Shown piece by piece: positions 48,308 to 60,478 of a DNA stretch of 64,000 nt (the first letter of the stretch is position 1; each line of letters starts with the position of its first letter). A program made the position numbers and the translations under genes. The DNA comes from Atherinomorus stipes (lineage: Eukaryota; Chordata; Actinopteri; Atheriniformes; Atherinidae). The notes beneath the pieces were generated by a model. That model had not been told where the DNA came from. It was given only the letters and a program-made list of their open reading frames with translations, and made no database searches. Where the stretch lies: assembly GCA_023101725.1 (NCBI GenBank), contig JALJCO010010564.1, forward strand, positions 1 to 64,000. Direction: 5' to 3'.

Positions 48308-48556
48308 GTGCTGGTTAGTCTCTCCTACTTCACCTCCACTGGAAATCGCTGTAAACCAGCAACTCTTTGCGCTTTTCCTGAGTTTTCTGGGGGGATTCCT
48401 GATTACGTGTATTGTGTAGGTGGAAGAACGCTTTTCCTCTGATGCCATCTGGTGGCCTGATCTTTGGAAAAGTTTTGCTTTTGGTCCAAGCCGTGACCTA
48501 ACATCTAGAGCTGTGTTCACATTTCTAAAAAAAAAAAGCCAGAGATTTGTGTTAAA

Positions 48557-49984
48557 TTAAAGGAATAGTTCACCCACAGAATGATGTATCTTTATTTTCC
48601 ACTTCCCCTCATGGTGAGCAAGACTCTGGAGCACTTTTTAATATCTCAACTGCAGCCGGCGATCAGGAAGGCTTCTCGTTTCCTCCAACTTTCATATAAT
48701 GGAGTTTGCTGGGGCCCGAGCTAAAAAGGTCCATAAAAGCCCACAAAAACTTGTCAATATTCCTCCATACTGCTCGTCCAATGTAATCCAAGTGTCCTGA
48801 GTGGGTAGCGTCCAGAATTCACTCAAAACAACATCATTTAGTATATTTTTAGAGCCTAAACAGTACTACATTGTATCTCCTGCGATCATGCCAATGAAAC
48901 TACGACTCATGAAACAACAGAAGGCGCGGCAGACGAGATCCCGCGTTCTCTTTTTCTTTCTTTCTTTGTTTTAAATCAATATCCAACCCCTCTTGTGTTT
49001 GTCCTGGTTTGTCTGCAGCTCTGTCACTCTAAGCACTATGTAAACAGCGAATTTCTTCTTCTACACCTGTATTATCGGCAGAGTAGGCTCTGAACACCGA
49101 GGCTTCTGTAGTTTCGTGAACACGCATATGCGTGCTTCGCGGAAGTAAGATAAAAACCCTGGAGCACTTTTTTAATCTCTTAAATGCAGCCGTAGATCGG
49201 ACCGGGTTTCGTTTTCCCCCAACTTTCATATAATGGAGTTCACCGGCGACTGAACCAAAAAGGTCCATAAAAGTCCACAAAAACTTGTCAGTATTCCTCC
49301 ATAATGATCATCCAATGTAATCCAAGTGTCCTAAGTGGGTAGCGCCCATAATTTACAGGATATGACATCATTCAGTATATTTTTATAGCTTAAACAGTAC
49401 TACATGTAGCTGCCACGAAGCGCATCTTTGCGAGTTCACGACACTATGGAAGCTGTGGCAGACGAGATCACGCGTTCTCTTTTTTCTTTCTTTCTTTGTT
49501 TTAAAAGAATAACCAACCCCTCTTGTGTTTGTCACGGTTTTTCCGCAGCTCTTCGCTCTTGGCACAATGTAAACAGCAAATTTCTTCTTCTACCCTTGTA
49601 TTATCGGCAGAGTAGGCGCTGAAAGTCTTGGCTTCCGTAGTGTCGTGAACGTGCAAAGAGAATTGGCAATGTAGTACTGTTTAGGCTCTAAAAATATACT
49701 AAATGATGTCATTTCGAGTAAATTCTGGAGGCTACCCACTCAGGACACTTGGATTACATTGGACGAGCAGTATGGAGGAATATTGACAAGTTTTTGTGGA
49801 ATTTTATGGACCTTTTTGGCTTGGGCACAATCGAACTCCATTATCTGAAAGTTGGGGGAAACGAGAAGCCTTCCTGATCTCCGGCTGCATTTGAGATTTT
49901 AAAAAAGTGCTCTAGAATCTTGCTCACCATGAGGATAAGTGGGAAATAAAGTTACATCATTCTGTGGGTGAACTATTCCTTTAA
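48557..49984 (-). mobile_element. Family A composite: two left arms, two middles, one right arm
   Basis: The outer ends are perfect (TTAAAGGAATAGTTCACCCA each side, TTAA at both borders). Inside, the order is left arm (48557-48900), middle (about 48900-49140), second left arm lacking its first 75 bp (from about 49155), second middle (about 49425-49645), then the right arm (about 49665-49984). A normal copy is about 885 bp; this one is 1428 bp. Both middles are in the orientation opposite to copies 1 and 2. Confidence 0.85.
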
Positions 49985-50735
49985 CACCAGGTCTGTTCTC
50001 AGCTTTCAGTTCAGCTACAACCTGTTTTCCTTTTTTCTCAAGAGTTGTTAAGTCAGTCTTGGCCATGCAGGGTTCCCCTCTATCCTCCGAGTTCATCACC
50101 TTACTCCCAGAGAAGACGATGAACTCCTCTTCTTTCGTCATCCCGCCTCTGCTGGATCGATAGGAGGCCACTGCCCGGCCTCTGTGGACTCCTGGAAGCC
50201 ACATCTTAGTATTTCAGTCTTCTCGTCTCCTCTCCCGTAGGAGGGAAAAGGCAGTGATTTGAACAGATCAGCTCTGCTGTAGGCAGACCTCGGCGTCTAG
50301 CCTCAGAGAGTAGTGAATGCCTGAAAATGCTCACTGAGCTCACCTGGACTAATACCAGCCCAGCAGAAGGATTTCCTCGTGTAGGTGTATTGTGTTATTG
50401 CTACATTGTCTGTAAAGTGGATTTGATTTCCTTGGGGGGCGGGGGGATGTCTGTCTGGCCAGATGGTCTCTGCACAACTAGGCTTAAAGATTATGTAGCC
50501 TGCGTATGTAATCTTTTATCACACTGAACTGTAGAGAAATGACATTTTTAGATCACCGAATATGGAAAGAAGTGAAGAGAGAGAAATTTGCCACAAAACG
50601 TCGAGGAAAAGTAAGATTAGGAGTTATCGTTACTGTTCTGGCATTGAATGCAATTATCTTTGAGCAAGCTCTCCGGTTACCCATTTCCTCAACAGACATG
50701 GTCCAGACATTGCCCAACGTTACTGTATGTTCACA
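49985..50735. other. Unique stretch with a minus-strand open frame
   Basis: On the minus strand about 73 codons are open from a TGA near 50218 down to the family A border (NTKMWLPG at the start, TKEEEFIVFSGSKV inside). The wording looks coding-like but is not recognised, and the frame is cut by the TTAA insertion at 49984. Chance is not excluded. Confidence 0.2.
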
Positions 50736-50737
50736 TA

Positions 50738-51935
50738 CACTCACCGGCCACTTTATTAGGTACACCTTGCTAATACCGGGTTGGACCCCTTTTGCCTTCA
50801 GAACTGCCTTAATCCTTCATTGCATAGATTCAACAAGGTACTGGAAACATTCCTCAGAGATTTTGCTCCATATTGACATGACAGCATCACACAGTTGCTG
50901 CAGATTTGTCGGCTTCACATCCATGATGAGAACCTCCCGTTCCACCACATCCCAAAGCTGCTCTGTTGGATTGAGAACTGGTGACTGTGGAGGCCATTTG
51001 AGTACAATGAACTCATTGTCATGTTCAAAAAACCAGTCTGAGATGATTCCCGCTTTATGACATGGTGCGTTATTCTGCTGGAAGCAGCATCAGAGGATGC
51101 TACACTGTGGTCATAAAGGGATGGACATGGTCAGCAACAATACTCAGGTAGGCTGTGGTGGTTAAACCGCCACATTGGTACTAGGGGGCCCAAAGTGGAC
51201 CAAGAAAATCTCTCCCACACCATTACACTACCACCACCAACCTGAACCGTTGATACAAGGCAGGATGGATCCGTGCTTTCATGTTGTTGACACCAAATTC
51301 TGAGCCTAACATCCGAAATTTGTAGCAGAAATGGAGACTCCTCAGACAAGGCAACATTTCTCCATCTTCTATGGTCCAATGTTGGTGAGTCTGTGTGAAT
51401 TGTAGCCTCAGTTTCCTGTTCTTAGCTGACAGGAGTGGCACCCGGTGTGGTCTTCTGCTGCTGTAGCCCATCTGCTTCCAGGTTGGATGTGTTGTGCATT
51501 CAGAGATGCTCTTCTGCAGGCTTCGGTTGTAACAAGTGGTTATTTGAATTACTGTTGCCTTTCTACCAGCTGGAACCAGTCTGGCCATTCTCCTCTGACC
51601 TCTGGCACCAACAAGGCATTTGCCCCCACAGAACTGCTGCTCACTGGATATTTTCTCTTATTGGGACCGTTCTCTGTAAACCCTAGAGATGGTTGTGCAG
51701 GAAAATCCCAGTAGATCAGCAGTTTCTGAAACACTCAGACCAACAATCATGCCACGTTCAAAGTCACTTAAATCACCTTTCTTTCCCATTCTGATGCTGG
51801 TTTGAACTGCAGCACATCATCTTGATCATGTTTACATGTCTAAATGCTTTGAGCTGCTGCCACCTGATTGGCTGATTAGAAATATGCGTTGACGAGCAGT
51901 TGGACAGGTGTACCTAATAAAGTGGCCGGTGTGTG
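50738..51935 (-). mobile_element. Complete Tc1-like transposon (1.2 kb)
   Basis: The inverted ends CACTCACCGGCCACTTTATT and CACACACCGGCCACTTTATT are flanked by TA on both sides (50736-50737 and 51936-51937). Length and single-gene layout are standard for Tc1-like elements. The transposase lies on the minus strand and is inactivated. Fragments of the same family occur at 14815 and 59065. Confidence 0.95.
50817..51789 (-). pseudogene. Inactive Tc1-like transposase
   Basis: The start MGKKGDLSDFERGMIVGLSV and the following SETADLLGFS form the N-terminal helix-turn-helix. The frame then meets a stop after about 43 codons and shifts several times. The second DNA-binding half (ARLVPAGRKATVIQ), and the catalytic part (ALSEESPF, QQNNAPCH, LNPTEQLWDVV) remain readable in different frames. 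The first catalytic Asp is replaced by Glu in SEES, and the second by Asn in QNNAPCH. Only the Glu of NPTEQLWD is kept. The protein cannot be active. Confidence 0.93.
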
Positions 51936-51937
51936 TA

Positions 51938-53642
51938 TGTACTGGTTAAGAATTTTTGTAATATCTGCTACCAGAAATTTTCTGCAGTGAGAAGCCAAGT
52001 TGTGAAATGCTGAAATGTTCCGCCTCAAGGGAATTAAATGTGCACATCATTTTAGATCATTAGATTTTTCTGTGCCTTCGAGTAACATTAGAGAAAGAAC
52101 ATGGAGGGTCACAGGGAAGATTGCAATCACTAATCAAATGACTGTGGCCTGGACTGTCCTCCTGTACTTACTGCTAGTGCTGCAGAGATGATCTCTGTGA
52201 AAACCAGATCTGTCTAGTAGTGATAAATAACAACGAATGGCCAAAGAAACCACACGACTGTAAAAAAGAAAGATCAATCTTCCATTACTGAGGTTTAATG
52301 TATCAAGACATGATGTACTACCTTGGATGAACAACGCTTTCATTATTCTTGTAGTAAAACTGTAAGGAGACATAACATGAAGTTATCGGTTTCTGTGTGA
52401 TGTTTTCACTCTCTACTATGATGCATGACTCCACCACTTCCTGAACTTAAAAGAATAACTTTCTTTTTTTTCAACGTGGACCTTATTTTGGACCGTAATT
52501 TGTATTGAATGTATACATTATGTGATCAATATGTGTAAAAAGGAAGTAAACTTTACTTTGCCTACACAGTTTTGTCAGAGGGTGAGGGACTATTTTCAGA
52601 ACTCAACATATCTGGACCACAAATGCTCTTGGGAGATGCATATTCAACAGGAGTCTAACCTTTTGTAAACGCTATGCTATAAATTTGAGTTATTTACTGT
52701 GTTATGGTATACGTAAGGGATAGGGTTAGTCTGGATATGTCTGGAATGCAGGTTATTATCGGGAAATACTGACCGACAGGGCGAATGCAGACGGTCTGCA
52801 TTCTGCTTTCTGATGTTTAACGCTCAGATTGAAATAGTTCCCCACAGTGAGGTGTTGTTAGAATGTTTGTTAGTTGAGTGGGTGTTTTTTTGTGTTTTTG
52901 TTTTTTTTTTTGTGTGGGGGGAAAAAAAATATTGTTTTTTTTTTTTTTTTCCGTTAAGTGACCGATGTGTGACTTGTGATGCGGAGGGATATGAGGATCA
53001 CCGAAAGACCACAGGTAAAAAAAAAGGAAAAAAAAAGATCTGTTGCGATTGGAACGTTGGAAAAACCCATTCAAGTCAATGGAGCATTCTACAGCATTCT
53101 AAAGAGCCGTATAATAAATTTAGATAATGTTGGAAAATTCTGTTGTGTTTGAACTGTAAAGGTGCTGCCATGAGTGAGAACAGTACGGATACGGACACCC
53201 CCACTACCTACTGAAATTTCCACATTCTTGTTAAAGGAGTTGGGGACCATCATATCAGCTATCGTTACACTGTGTTTTACATTTTAACTGTTTGATATAA
53301 CTAGTCTGTCTCCCAATCTGGTTGTTAAATGAAGAGTTCATTTGCAAAAACAGTTAACCAATTTAGAAAAAATGGAGTTTACTGCTTCTGCAAATAAACT
53401 CTTTATTAACTTTTTAATATTTTCACCAAATCACATTCACATGAAGTAGAGGGTTTTTAATCATGTTAAATGGAGATAGGAGGTTTGTACCCCACAGCGA
53501 CAAAAAGCAGTTAAAACAGATTTTGGCTTTGCAGAGCCATTTATTGGATTATCTATGTTACTTAAATGATGTTCAGTTTTCTGCTGGTAATGTTGAATAG
53601 GTGTCTTGCTGCTGGGGGGGTTTATCTACGGGGTTTTTAAAA
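51938..53642. other. Mostly unique sequence
   Basis: Includes a family E left-end fragment at 52447-52500 (TTAAAAGAATAACTTTC then GGACCTTATTT) and T/A homopolymers at 52880-53035. No gene recognised. Confidence 0.4.
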
Positions 53643-53871
53643 CTTATTTTAAGAGTGGTCAAGATTTAAGCAAAACAATCTGCCAACAGAACAAGCAAAG
53701 TTTTCTTGATGAGATTTCTTGAAATAAGAAGCATTGCTTTAAAACAAGATCTTATATCTCACTGAAATGTTTCTCTTTAAGTAATTTTGTCTTATTTTGA
53801 GTTTAATGAGATATTTTGTCAAGAAATTAGAAAAATATACTTGCTAGATTGAAGTTTTTGAGGTGCGGTTC
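53643..53871 (+). mobile_element. CACTG-ended MITE, right-arm fragment
   Basis: Collinear with the right half of copies A and B (TTTCTTGAAATAAG, ATCTCACTGAAATGTTTCTC, then a decayed GAAGTTTTTGAGGTG end). Confidence 0.75.
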
Positions 53872-55021
53872 CTTTTGTGGCCGCATGTGGATGAAATCAG
53901 GCTGCTATCAGAGACCCAACATAGCACAGCGGTTGTGCACTTTTCCAGCGACTGTTCACACTTGTTAAGCCGTTGCAGTGTAAAACGAGGATCCCTGTAT
54001 CTGGAGTGTGTGCAGGGTGCAGTGAAATCCCCTGAGAGGAGGACTCACACAGCGATGACGGGTCAAACAGGGGAAAAAAAAAAAGACTGCTGTCTCTTCT
54101 TTCTTGTAAAAATTCAAATCCCTCTAAGTAGATTTCCGGCTGACGTAAAATTTCCCCCACAAACCTCTGCTAGCTGCAGCTGCTCTGTCTGCTGCTTCAA
54201 ACTCACTCGTCCTGAACTTTGGCAGGATGGAGATGGATGGCAGTCGATGTCAGTGGCTCAGTACTCCCTCTCGCAGTAAAAGTATCTGTGGTACTGCTGT
54301 CTCCTGTAGCTGTGCTGTGGTAATCTCACAGTCCTGGAAGGTAATGAGGTGTTCCCAGTGCTTTAGCGGAGCGTGCAGTTCCACGGTGTTTGGTGTTCAG
54401 TCACATCAAGCATCCATCTCTGAGCTCCGCTCCTCTTTCTCCAGATGATCGAGTGTTTGTGGGAACTAATTTCAACAGTCTGTGTCCTCTTTGTTGCTCA
54501 TCCTCTTGATCTTATCTGTGCTTGGTATCTCACTGTGATGGCTTATTTACAGGCCTCTGCAGGATCTGATGGAGGCAGTTTGTCATCGCTGCCTCGTCTC
54601 AGAGACAACAAAGCAACTGAAAGCTCAGACAGAGTTCGTGAGTGTTCTTCACTAAAGTTGGCAGCCTTATCTTGTTTAGCAACGCAGAAGCAAGGGGTGT
54701 GTAAACAGCCAGTATTTGTTTCTGTATTTGTTTGGGGGGGGGGGAGTATTTGTATTCGAGTAAAATCTAAGAAAGGCGTTTTTTTTGGGGGGGGGGGGGT
54801 TACACTTCTAATTTATGTTAAGTTTTGCATTAAATGAAGCTAATAGGTGGTTGAAACTGACTTGCAGAGGCAGAACGTGTCTGTGATGATGTGCTGGTGT
54901 TTATGTTGTGAAGTCAAAATAATAATAATAAAGAAAAAAAAAATAATTCATTGAATTGCCTTGTACATGGTGGGATCTCAAAGGGCAAAACTTTGAAGGG
55001 CCAACTTGTCATTTGGGGGTG
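53872..55021. other. Mostly unique sequence
   Basis: Two short poly-G runs (54733-54744 and 54788-54799). No exon with recognisable product. Confidence 0.4.
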
Positions 55022-55703
55022 TTAAGGCCTTGTCACACCGGGACCGATGCGAATAATCGGTGCGAAATTGCGAATAATTCGGAGGAGAAATATCGACGCA
55101 TTTGTCTACACAACTGCTCTGACGTGAAGTCACGAAGATGCAAGAACAAACTGGCATTTTTTATTCCAGAGGAACGTGAGCACGTGCAGCAGTGACGGAG
55201 GGAGAGGTGGCTGCAGGGAAACTCCTGGATGCTGAAAACAGCTGATCTCACCGTGGAGATGCCAGATGCGGATTTTAAATGTAACACCTGTAGATAACAA
55301 CCTGGAACGGCTGCAAATGGAGGGAAACACTGTTACTTCAGCGGTTTTTTTTTTTTTCCTCGTTTGCCAAACAAGATGCTGCGACACAAATATGAAACAC
55401 CTGAACCATAATGATGCAGTAGCAGCGACCAAGCAACACTCTCTCTCTTTTCCTTTCTCTTTTTGCTTGCAACCAGCTCTGTGATGGTCAGAGCGCCTTC
55501 TCTGATTGGTGGATTGTGTATCTGTCGGATGTAAATATTTCGAAAATCGACCTCAGTTCGAAAAAATAAACATCGCAAAATCGCAAGACGGAATTTTGTC
55601 ACTGATGTGAACGTTCCTGTTGACTTGACTTTAATTTGATTAAAGCTTTTCCCGTGGGAATCTTCAGACGAAATATTCGGAGTAGGTGTTTGAAGGCCTT
55701 TAA
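55022..55703. mobile_element. TTAA-flanked MITE, family Q
   Basis: The left end TTAAGGCCTTGTCACACC and inverted right end TTAAAGGCCTTCAAACACC match with one gap, with TTAA at both borders. The interior has CGAATAATTCGG-like repeats and no transposase. Confidence 0.7.
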
Positions 55704-55766
55704 AATGACGGAAGGAACCCCCCCACTTTCTGTGCTGAAATAGAAGCGTTGTAACATGGCATCTTA

Positions 55767-56627
55767 CAGTTGTGCTCAAGATTATTGACACCCTCCAATT
55801 AAAGAAAAGGCTAAATTCACAATAATAATTCAAATAACAAGAAACTAAAGAAACTAATAATATATAAAAATTTAAAAAAATTATAATTTATTGAAATAAT
55901 ATAATGCTTTTGAATTGTGGTAGGAAATAATATTTATAAAAAAATAAACAAAACTGGCTCAGACACATTAGAGCTAGGGCTGGGTGATATATGGATATGG
56001 AAAATATATCAATATATATTTTAAATGAGATATGGAATTGGACCATATTAGTGTACTGTGTAATGTTCCTTACTTGCATCTGTGAGTATTATTACATACA
56101 GTATTATACAGTATTTCTGTTTACATTCTTTGAAGAGCTGAGCATTATTTCGTCCGGTCGGTTTAAATGAAACTACTTGTAATGTCATATTTGGCTCAGA
56201 CTGTAACAAAATATTTGTACTCACTTGGCGATAAAAATATCGGGATATATATCATATATCAATATTCAGCCTAAATATATCGAGATATGATTTTTGGGTC
56301 CATATCGCCCAGCCCTAATTAGAGTACCTTTCCTGTGAAATGTGGACCAAAACACCTGTCAACAGGTGTAAAAGTCTTTTTGAGCATTACAGAAAACACC
56401 TGATTGCCTCAAAGTGTTGCTCAGCAAAATTTTATCTCCGGAGCCCGTCATGCTTGTTTACTCCTTTAATTTTTGTTTGTTCTTAAAATTTCTGTTGGAC
56501 CACAATGCAAAATAATCATCAAATTTTTATTTATTATTACTTTTTTCAATTTGAACTTATTTCACTGGCAGATCATTTTTTCCTTATTTAAGGGGCGGGG
56601 GTCTAAACTTTCACAGCCCACTTTATA
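55767..56627 (+). mobile_element. Tc1-like MITE interrupted by a hAT MITE
   Basis: It starts after TA with CAGTTGTGCTCAAGATTATT. The body resumes after the inner element at 56326 and includes CTCCGGAGCCCGTCATGC, which is also found in the copy at 21967. The right end is decayed and its position approximate. Confidence 0.65.
55975..56317. mobile_element. 343-bp hAT MITE with 8-bp target duplication
   Basis: The ends TAGGGCTGGGTGATAT and inverted TAGGGCTGGGCGATAT are flanked by ATTAGAGC (55967-55974) and ATTAGAGT (56318-56325), 7 of 8 matching. Confidence 0.92.
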
Positions 56628-57686
56628 GACATGGCGGCCTCCATGAGTCAGCGTAGGGAAACACTGTCATTAGTGAATGCCAGGTAGCCACATGAGTGAA
56701 TATTTAGAAATGAGTAGAAATGTAAAGAAAATAACTTACAGACAAGTAGTTTCATAAAAATGAAGAGTAAATATGTAAGTAAACTGAAAATATGTAAAAT
56801 GTGCTTCATATACCTGTTAGTGTTTTTATTTAGGCTGTGATATAATGTAACAGGAGGTAAAAGGAGTAAAGGTTCTGGAAACTGAGCTCACAGAATAATA
56901 AAAGTATGAAAAATGGACATTTTTGGAGGAAAAAGGCACCGAGGAAACAACCCTTAAACCTGATTTTTTTTTTCTTTCACAAAAACAACTTAATCCTACT
57001 GAAGGTTTGAAAAGTCATTTCAGCTTTTATCTGACCACAGGTTGAGAATGACTCGTCTGCAGAGCAGCACCGATGATCACCAGTCATCTGAGGCAACTTC
57101 AGACCCCATCTTGCTGTAAAAGACCTCTACGGGGAGTTTCTTCCTCAGTCAGAGTCGAGTGTTTTATTGTTTGCTTGTTTGTGCTGAGAAGCACTGTTGT
57201 GGAGAAGGAATCGCTGAAACGTGACCGTCCTCCTCCAGCCAGGAGGGCAGGTGAGTCCAGCTGCCAGAGCAGGATCAGTCGGTTTTAACAGGACTGCAGC
57301 AAAACAACAAAATAGTGTCGTGAAAAGCAGGCGGGAACTCAGAGGACCATCGATCCTGACCTACGATGGCTGCTAGGGAACGTCATCAGGTAAATCTTAA
57401 ACTCAAAAGCCCCAAACATGTTTTTTTCCCCTTTTCTTTTTTCCTTTAACCACTCAGACTTTTCTGCCCCTGATGCAGATTTTATTTTATTTTATAAAGT
57501 TTTTGTTTTGCTTGAAACGGAGCGAGGGGCCTGACGTACTCACAACATCGACATCAGTATTTAAAGTTCACTGCAGCACAGGGATAACGGTGCAGCACGG
57601 ACCACACTGTGAACAGATTTGTTTCAGATACATGTTAAATATTAGGTTTTTGTATTTTTGACAACCTCATTTTTCCCTAATTTATT
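56628..57686. other. Unique stretch, no recognised gene
   Basis: An ATG at 57366 (MAARERHQ) runs into a donor-like CAG|GTAAAT, but no promoter motif or following exon supports a gene. Confidence 0.35.
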
Positions 57687-57694
57687 CCTAGAAT

Positions 57695-59059
57695 TAGGGA
57701 TGTCCCGATACCGATGCCAGTATCGGTACTCGCTCTGATACTGGCCTATTTTGCTGTACTCGTACTCATGAAGTACTCGCTTATGACAGCACCCGATACC
57801 GGACGTCACATGACTCGTGGTGTTTACGCCGCCATGTTGGCAGAAAATACTCTTCAATATGAGCAGCGGCTTTGTTTTTTCATCTTTTTTTAGATTAGAA
57901 GACACTTTCCATTACACGAGGATAGAATATGTATCTGACCCGGATCATCTCTCTGGGATACTTTTCAAAACAGTGTCGGCGGTCGCAACAGACCTTTTTT
58001 TCCCTCCCTCCCTCCCACCCGACCTGCGGTTCGCCCCCATTATATACATCCAGTTTCTGACATTTCATTCAGGATTCACTTTGTTGGTGATAAGCTTACA
58101 GCTAATTCTGTTTCCTGCACTTTCCAAGTTTATGTTCGTTAAGCTGGTATGAGTTTGAATATGTAAAATTATGACGACGTGGCTAAAATGCAGCAAACCG
58201 CAGCTGCATCAGAGGCTGTTTATATGCTTCTAACACTTATTGTAGCTTTTGTTTCTTACGAGGTAGTATCCTGCTTATACCACGGCTGCTTACAAAAGAA
58301 AAAAATATTAAATCAATGTGGTTTCTTTTTTTTACCGTTAAAATCGTAAGTTTTTCACGACAAGTGATGGAGTGTGTTGTGCAAGAACAGGAGTCGGAGG
58401 TGGAGTGTAAAACGACGGTGCCAACGGCACTTGTTTTATTGGCATTTATGGTTTGCTTAACAGCAACAACAGAACAGCCTCTCTACTCATCTAGCTCGTA
58501 GCACAACAACATGGAAACAGACAACAAAAGGACTAGCTGTGTAACAGTCCCCCTGGAAAATGGGAACCTCTCTGAGGTTCTGGGGGTGAATTATGTAAAC
58601 CCACTACAGGAGCGGACTATTTAACGTCTCTCGTTGTGATGCTGCAGCTGTTAATCAGACCTGATCAGAGGAGGGAAGTCAGATGATTGGTTAACGTTAT
58701 ATTACGTGATACAGTTTTATTTCAGAGGTACTGACAGAGCCCCATAAGCCTGCAGGCTGCTTCCACAGTGATGCGTCGTCACAGACATAATCTGGCGTCT
58801 CCAGCCACACACGAGCTCCGGAGGCCGTGGGTCCAACAATCATTGCCCGCAATAAACAAACATGCCGCATCACACCTGAGTACACAGAGATGCTTCTCTT
58901 CATTTAAACAAATAACCAACCAAAAAAAGAAGAAGAAAAGGCTTTCACTTATCCCCATTAACTAGGTACTCGGATTAGTACTCGGTATCGGCAAGTACTC
59001 AAATGCAAGTACTCCTACTTGTTCTTGGTCGGCAAAAAAGTGGTATCGGGACATCCCTA
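57695..59059. mobile_element. 1.4-kb non-autonomous hAT element
   Basis: The ends TAGGGATGTCCCGATACC are perfect 18-bp inverted repeats. The flanks CCTAGAAT (57687-57694) and CCTGGAAT (59060-59067) match at 7 of 8. Subterminal TATCGG and GTACTC repeats lie inside both ends. No hAT transposase domain is recognised. The right flank is Tc1-like sequence, while the left flank is not. Confidence 0.92.
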
Positions 59060-59278
59060 CCTGGAATACTCAGGTAGACCGTGGTGGTTAAACCGCCACG
59101 TTGGTACTCAGGGGCCCAAAGTGGGCCAAGAACCCCCCCCCCATTCCACCAGCAGCAGCCTGAAACCTTGATCCAAGGCAGGATGGATCCATGCTTTCAT
59201 GATGTTTCCAGCAAATTCTGAGCCTAGCATCTAAATGTGGAGCTGAAATGGAGACTCATCAGACCAGACCAGCAATGT

Positions 59279-59641
59279 CTGGGTATTAAGAACCTCACGA
59301 CTCAGTTCCATTTCAATCCATATTGATTCGATTCAATATTGGTTTAATTGCTTCGATATTGATTCATTAAGAAGTCGAAATTCTGTAGTAGATTTTTGAA
59401 TAAATATTATCATGCCCATGTGAGCGTACGTAGTACATCACCTCATTTTTTTGAGTTATAAAAAATATTTGCAATTCCGGCGTTGTATGATCCAACGTTG
59501 CCTTCGTCCAACGTAAATAACATGCACAGCTGCCCCCATTCGCCAGGAGGTGAATCGATTCAGAGGATTTCTCTACTCAATATTGAATTGCGCAGGGAAG
59601 TATTGCGATGCATCGATTAATCAATATTTTTACCCACCCCT
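59279..59641. mobile_element. Insertion in the Tc1-like remnant, ends GGGTATTAAGAACC / ACCCACCCCT
   Basis: The segment has no counterpart in the complete Tc1-like copy. ATTGATTCGATTCAATATTG repeats at the left and ATGCATCGATTAATCAATAT at the right give it the look of a fish hAT-like family. A clean target duplication is not visible. Confidence 0.6.
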
Positions 59642-59812
59642 ATTCTCCATCTTCTATTGTCCAGTTCTGGAGAGTCTGTGTGAATTGTAGTCTCAGTTTC
59701 CTGTTCTTTGCTGACAGGTGTGGCACCTGGTCTGGTCTCCTGCTGCATTCTGGTCCATACTACTGGTGTTGCCGGAGATTTTCTCTTTTCTTCAGGCCTG
59801 GAAAGTAGAGCT

Positions 59813-60260
59813 TAGACTTGTAGTCAAGACCGCCTAAACCGAGACTACCAAGACCAGAGAGTGTCAAGACCAAGACCATGAAAGACCAACTCAAGACCAA
59901 GACTCCGCTATAGACCAAGATCGAGACCGAGACCAAAAAAACATTTATTTATTTATTTGTTTATTTATTTGCCATTTTTCACGAGTTGTTGAACCTAAGC
60001 ACCATACTGGGTTCAGCTGCCTAGTATGAGATTTTACTATATAGTACTTGATTGGTACTTGAAGGAGTACATAATGAAATATAAAAAAACAGTACCTGCC
60101 TGGAAATTATAGGTTACAAATCCCTTCAAGACTGCTTGGCCAGTCCGAGACATTGTGAGACCGAGAGACCTGAGACCAAGACCGCGAACGAGACCAAAGA
60201 CTGACGAGGCCGTGACAAGGCCAAGACCGCAACAAAGGGGTCTTGAGAACTACAAGTCTA
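59813..60260. mobile_element. 448-bp inverted-repeat MITE in the Tc1-like remnant
   Basis: TAGACTTGTAGT is mirrored as ACTACAAGTCTA at the other end. The 8-base flanks GTAGAGCT and CTAGAGAT match at 6 of 8, suggesting hAT. The interior is dominated by AAGACC/GAGACC motifs. Confidence 0.75.
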
Positions 60261-60478
60261 CTAGAGATGGTTGGTGGAAATCCCAGTAAATACTCAGACC
60301 AGCAACCATGACACGTTCAAAGTCACATAAATCCTCTTTCTGCCTTATTCTTTCCAAGAAAGTCTTGTCCATCATGTCTACATGACTAGATCTGCTGAGT
60401 TGCTGCCGTATGGTTGGCTGGTTAGATATTTGTGGAAATAAGCAGTTGAACACGTGGACCTGATAAAGTGGTCTGATG

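Larger units (their letters stand above)
59065..60478 (-). mobile_element. Tc1-like element remnant, split by two later insertions
   Basis: Three collinear pieces match the complete element at 50738: 59065-59278, 59642-59804 and 60261-60478. The left third is missing, and the right terminus is decayed (GACCTGATAAAGTGGTCTG). The transposase is unreadable. Confidence 0.85.

Noticed and set aside
55333..55833. A 166-codon minus-strand frame
   Set aside because: It runs across the end of a TTAA MITE and the start of a Tc1-like MITE, so it is not a host gene.
57366..57389. A possible first exon reading MAARERHQ before a donor-like CAG|GTAAAT
   Set aside because: There is no promoter motif, CpG enrichment or compatible downstream exon.
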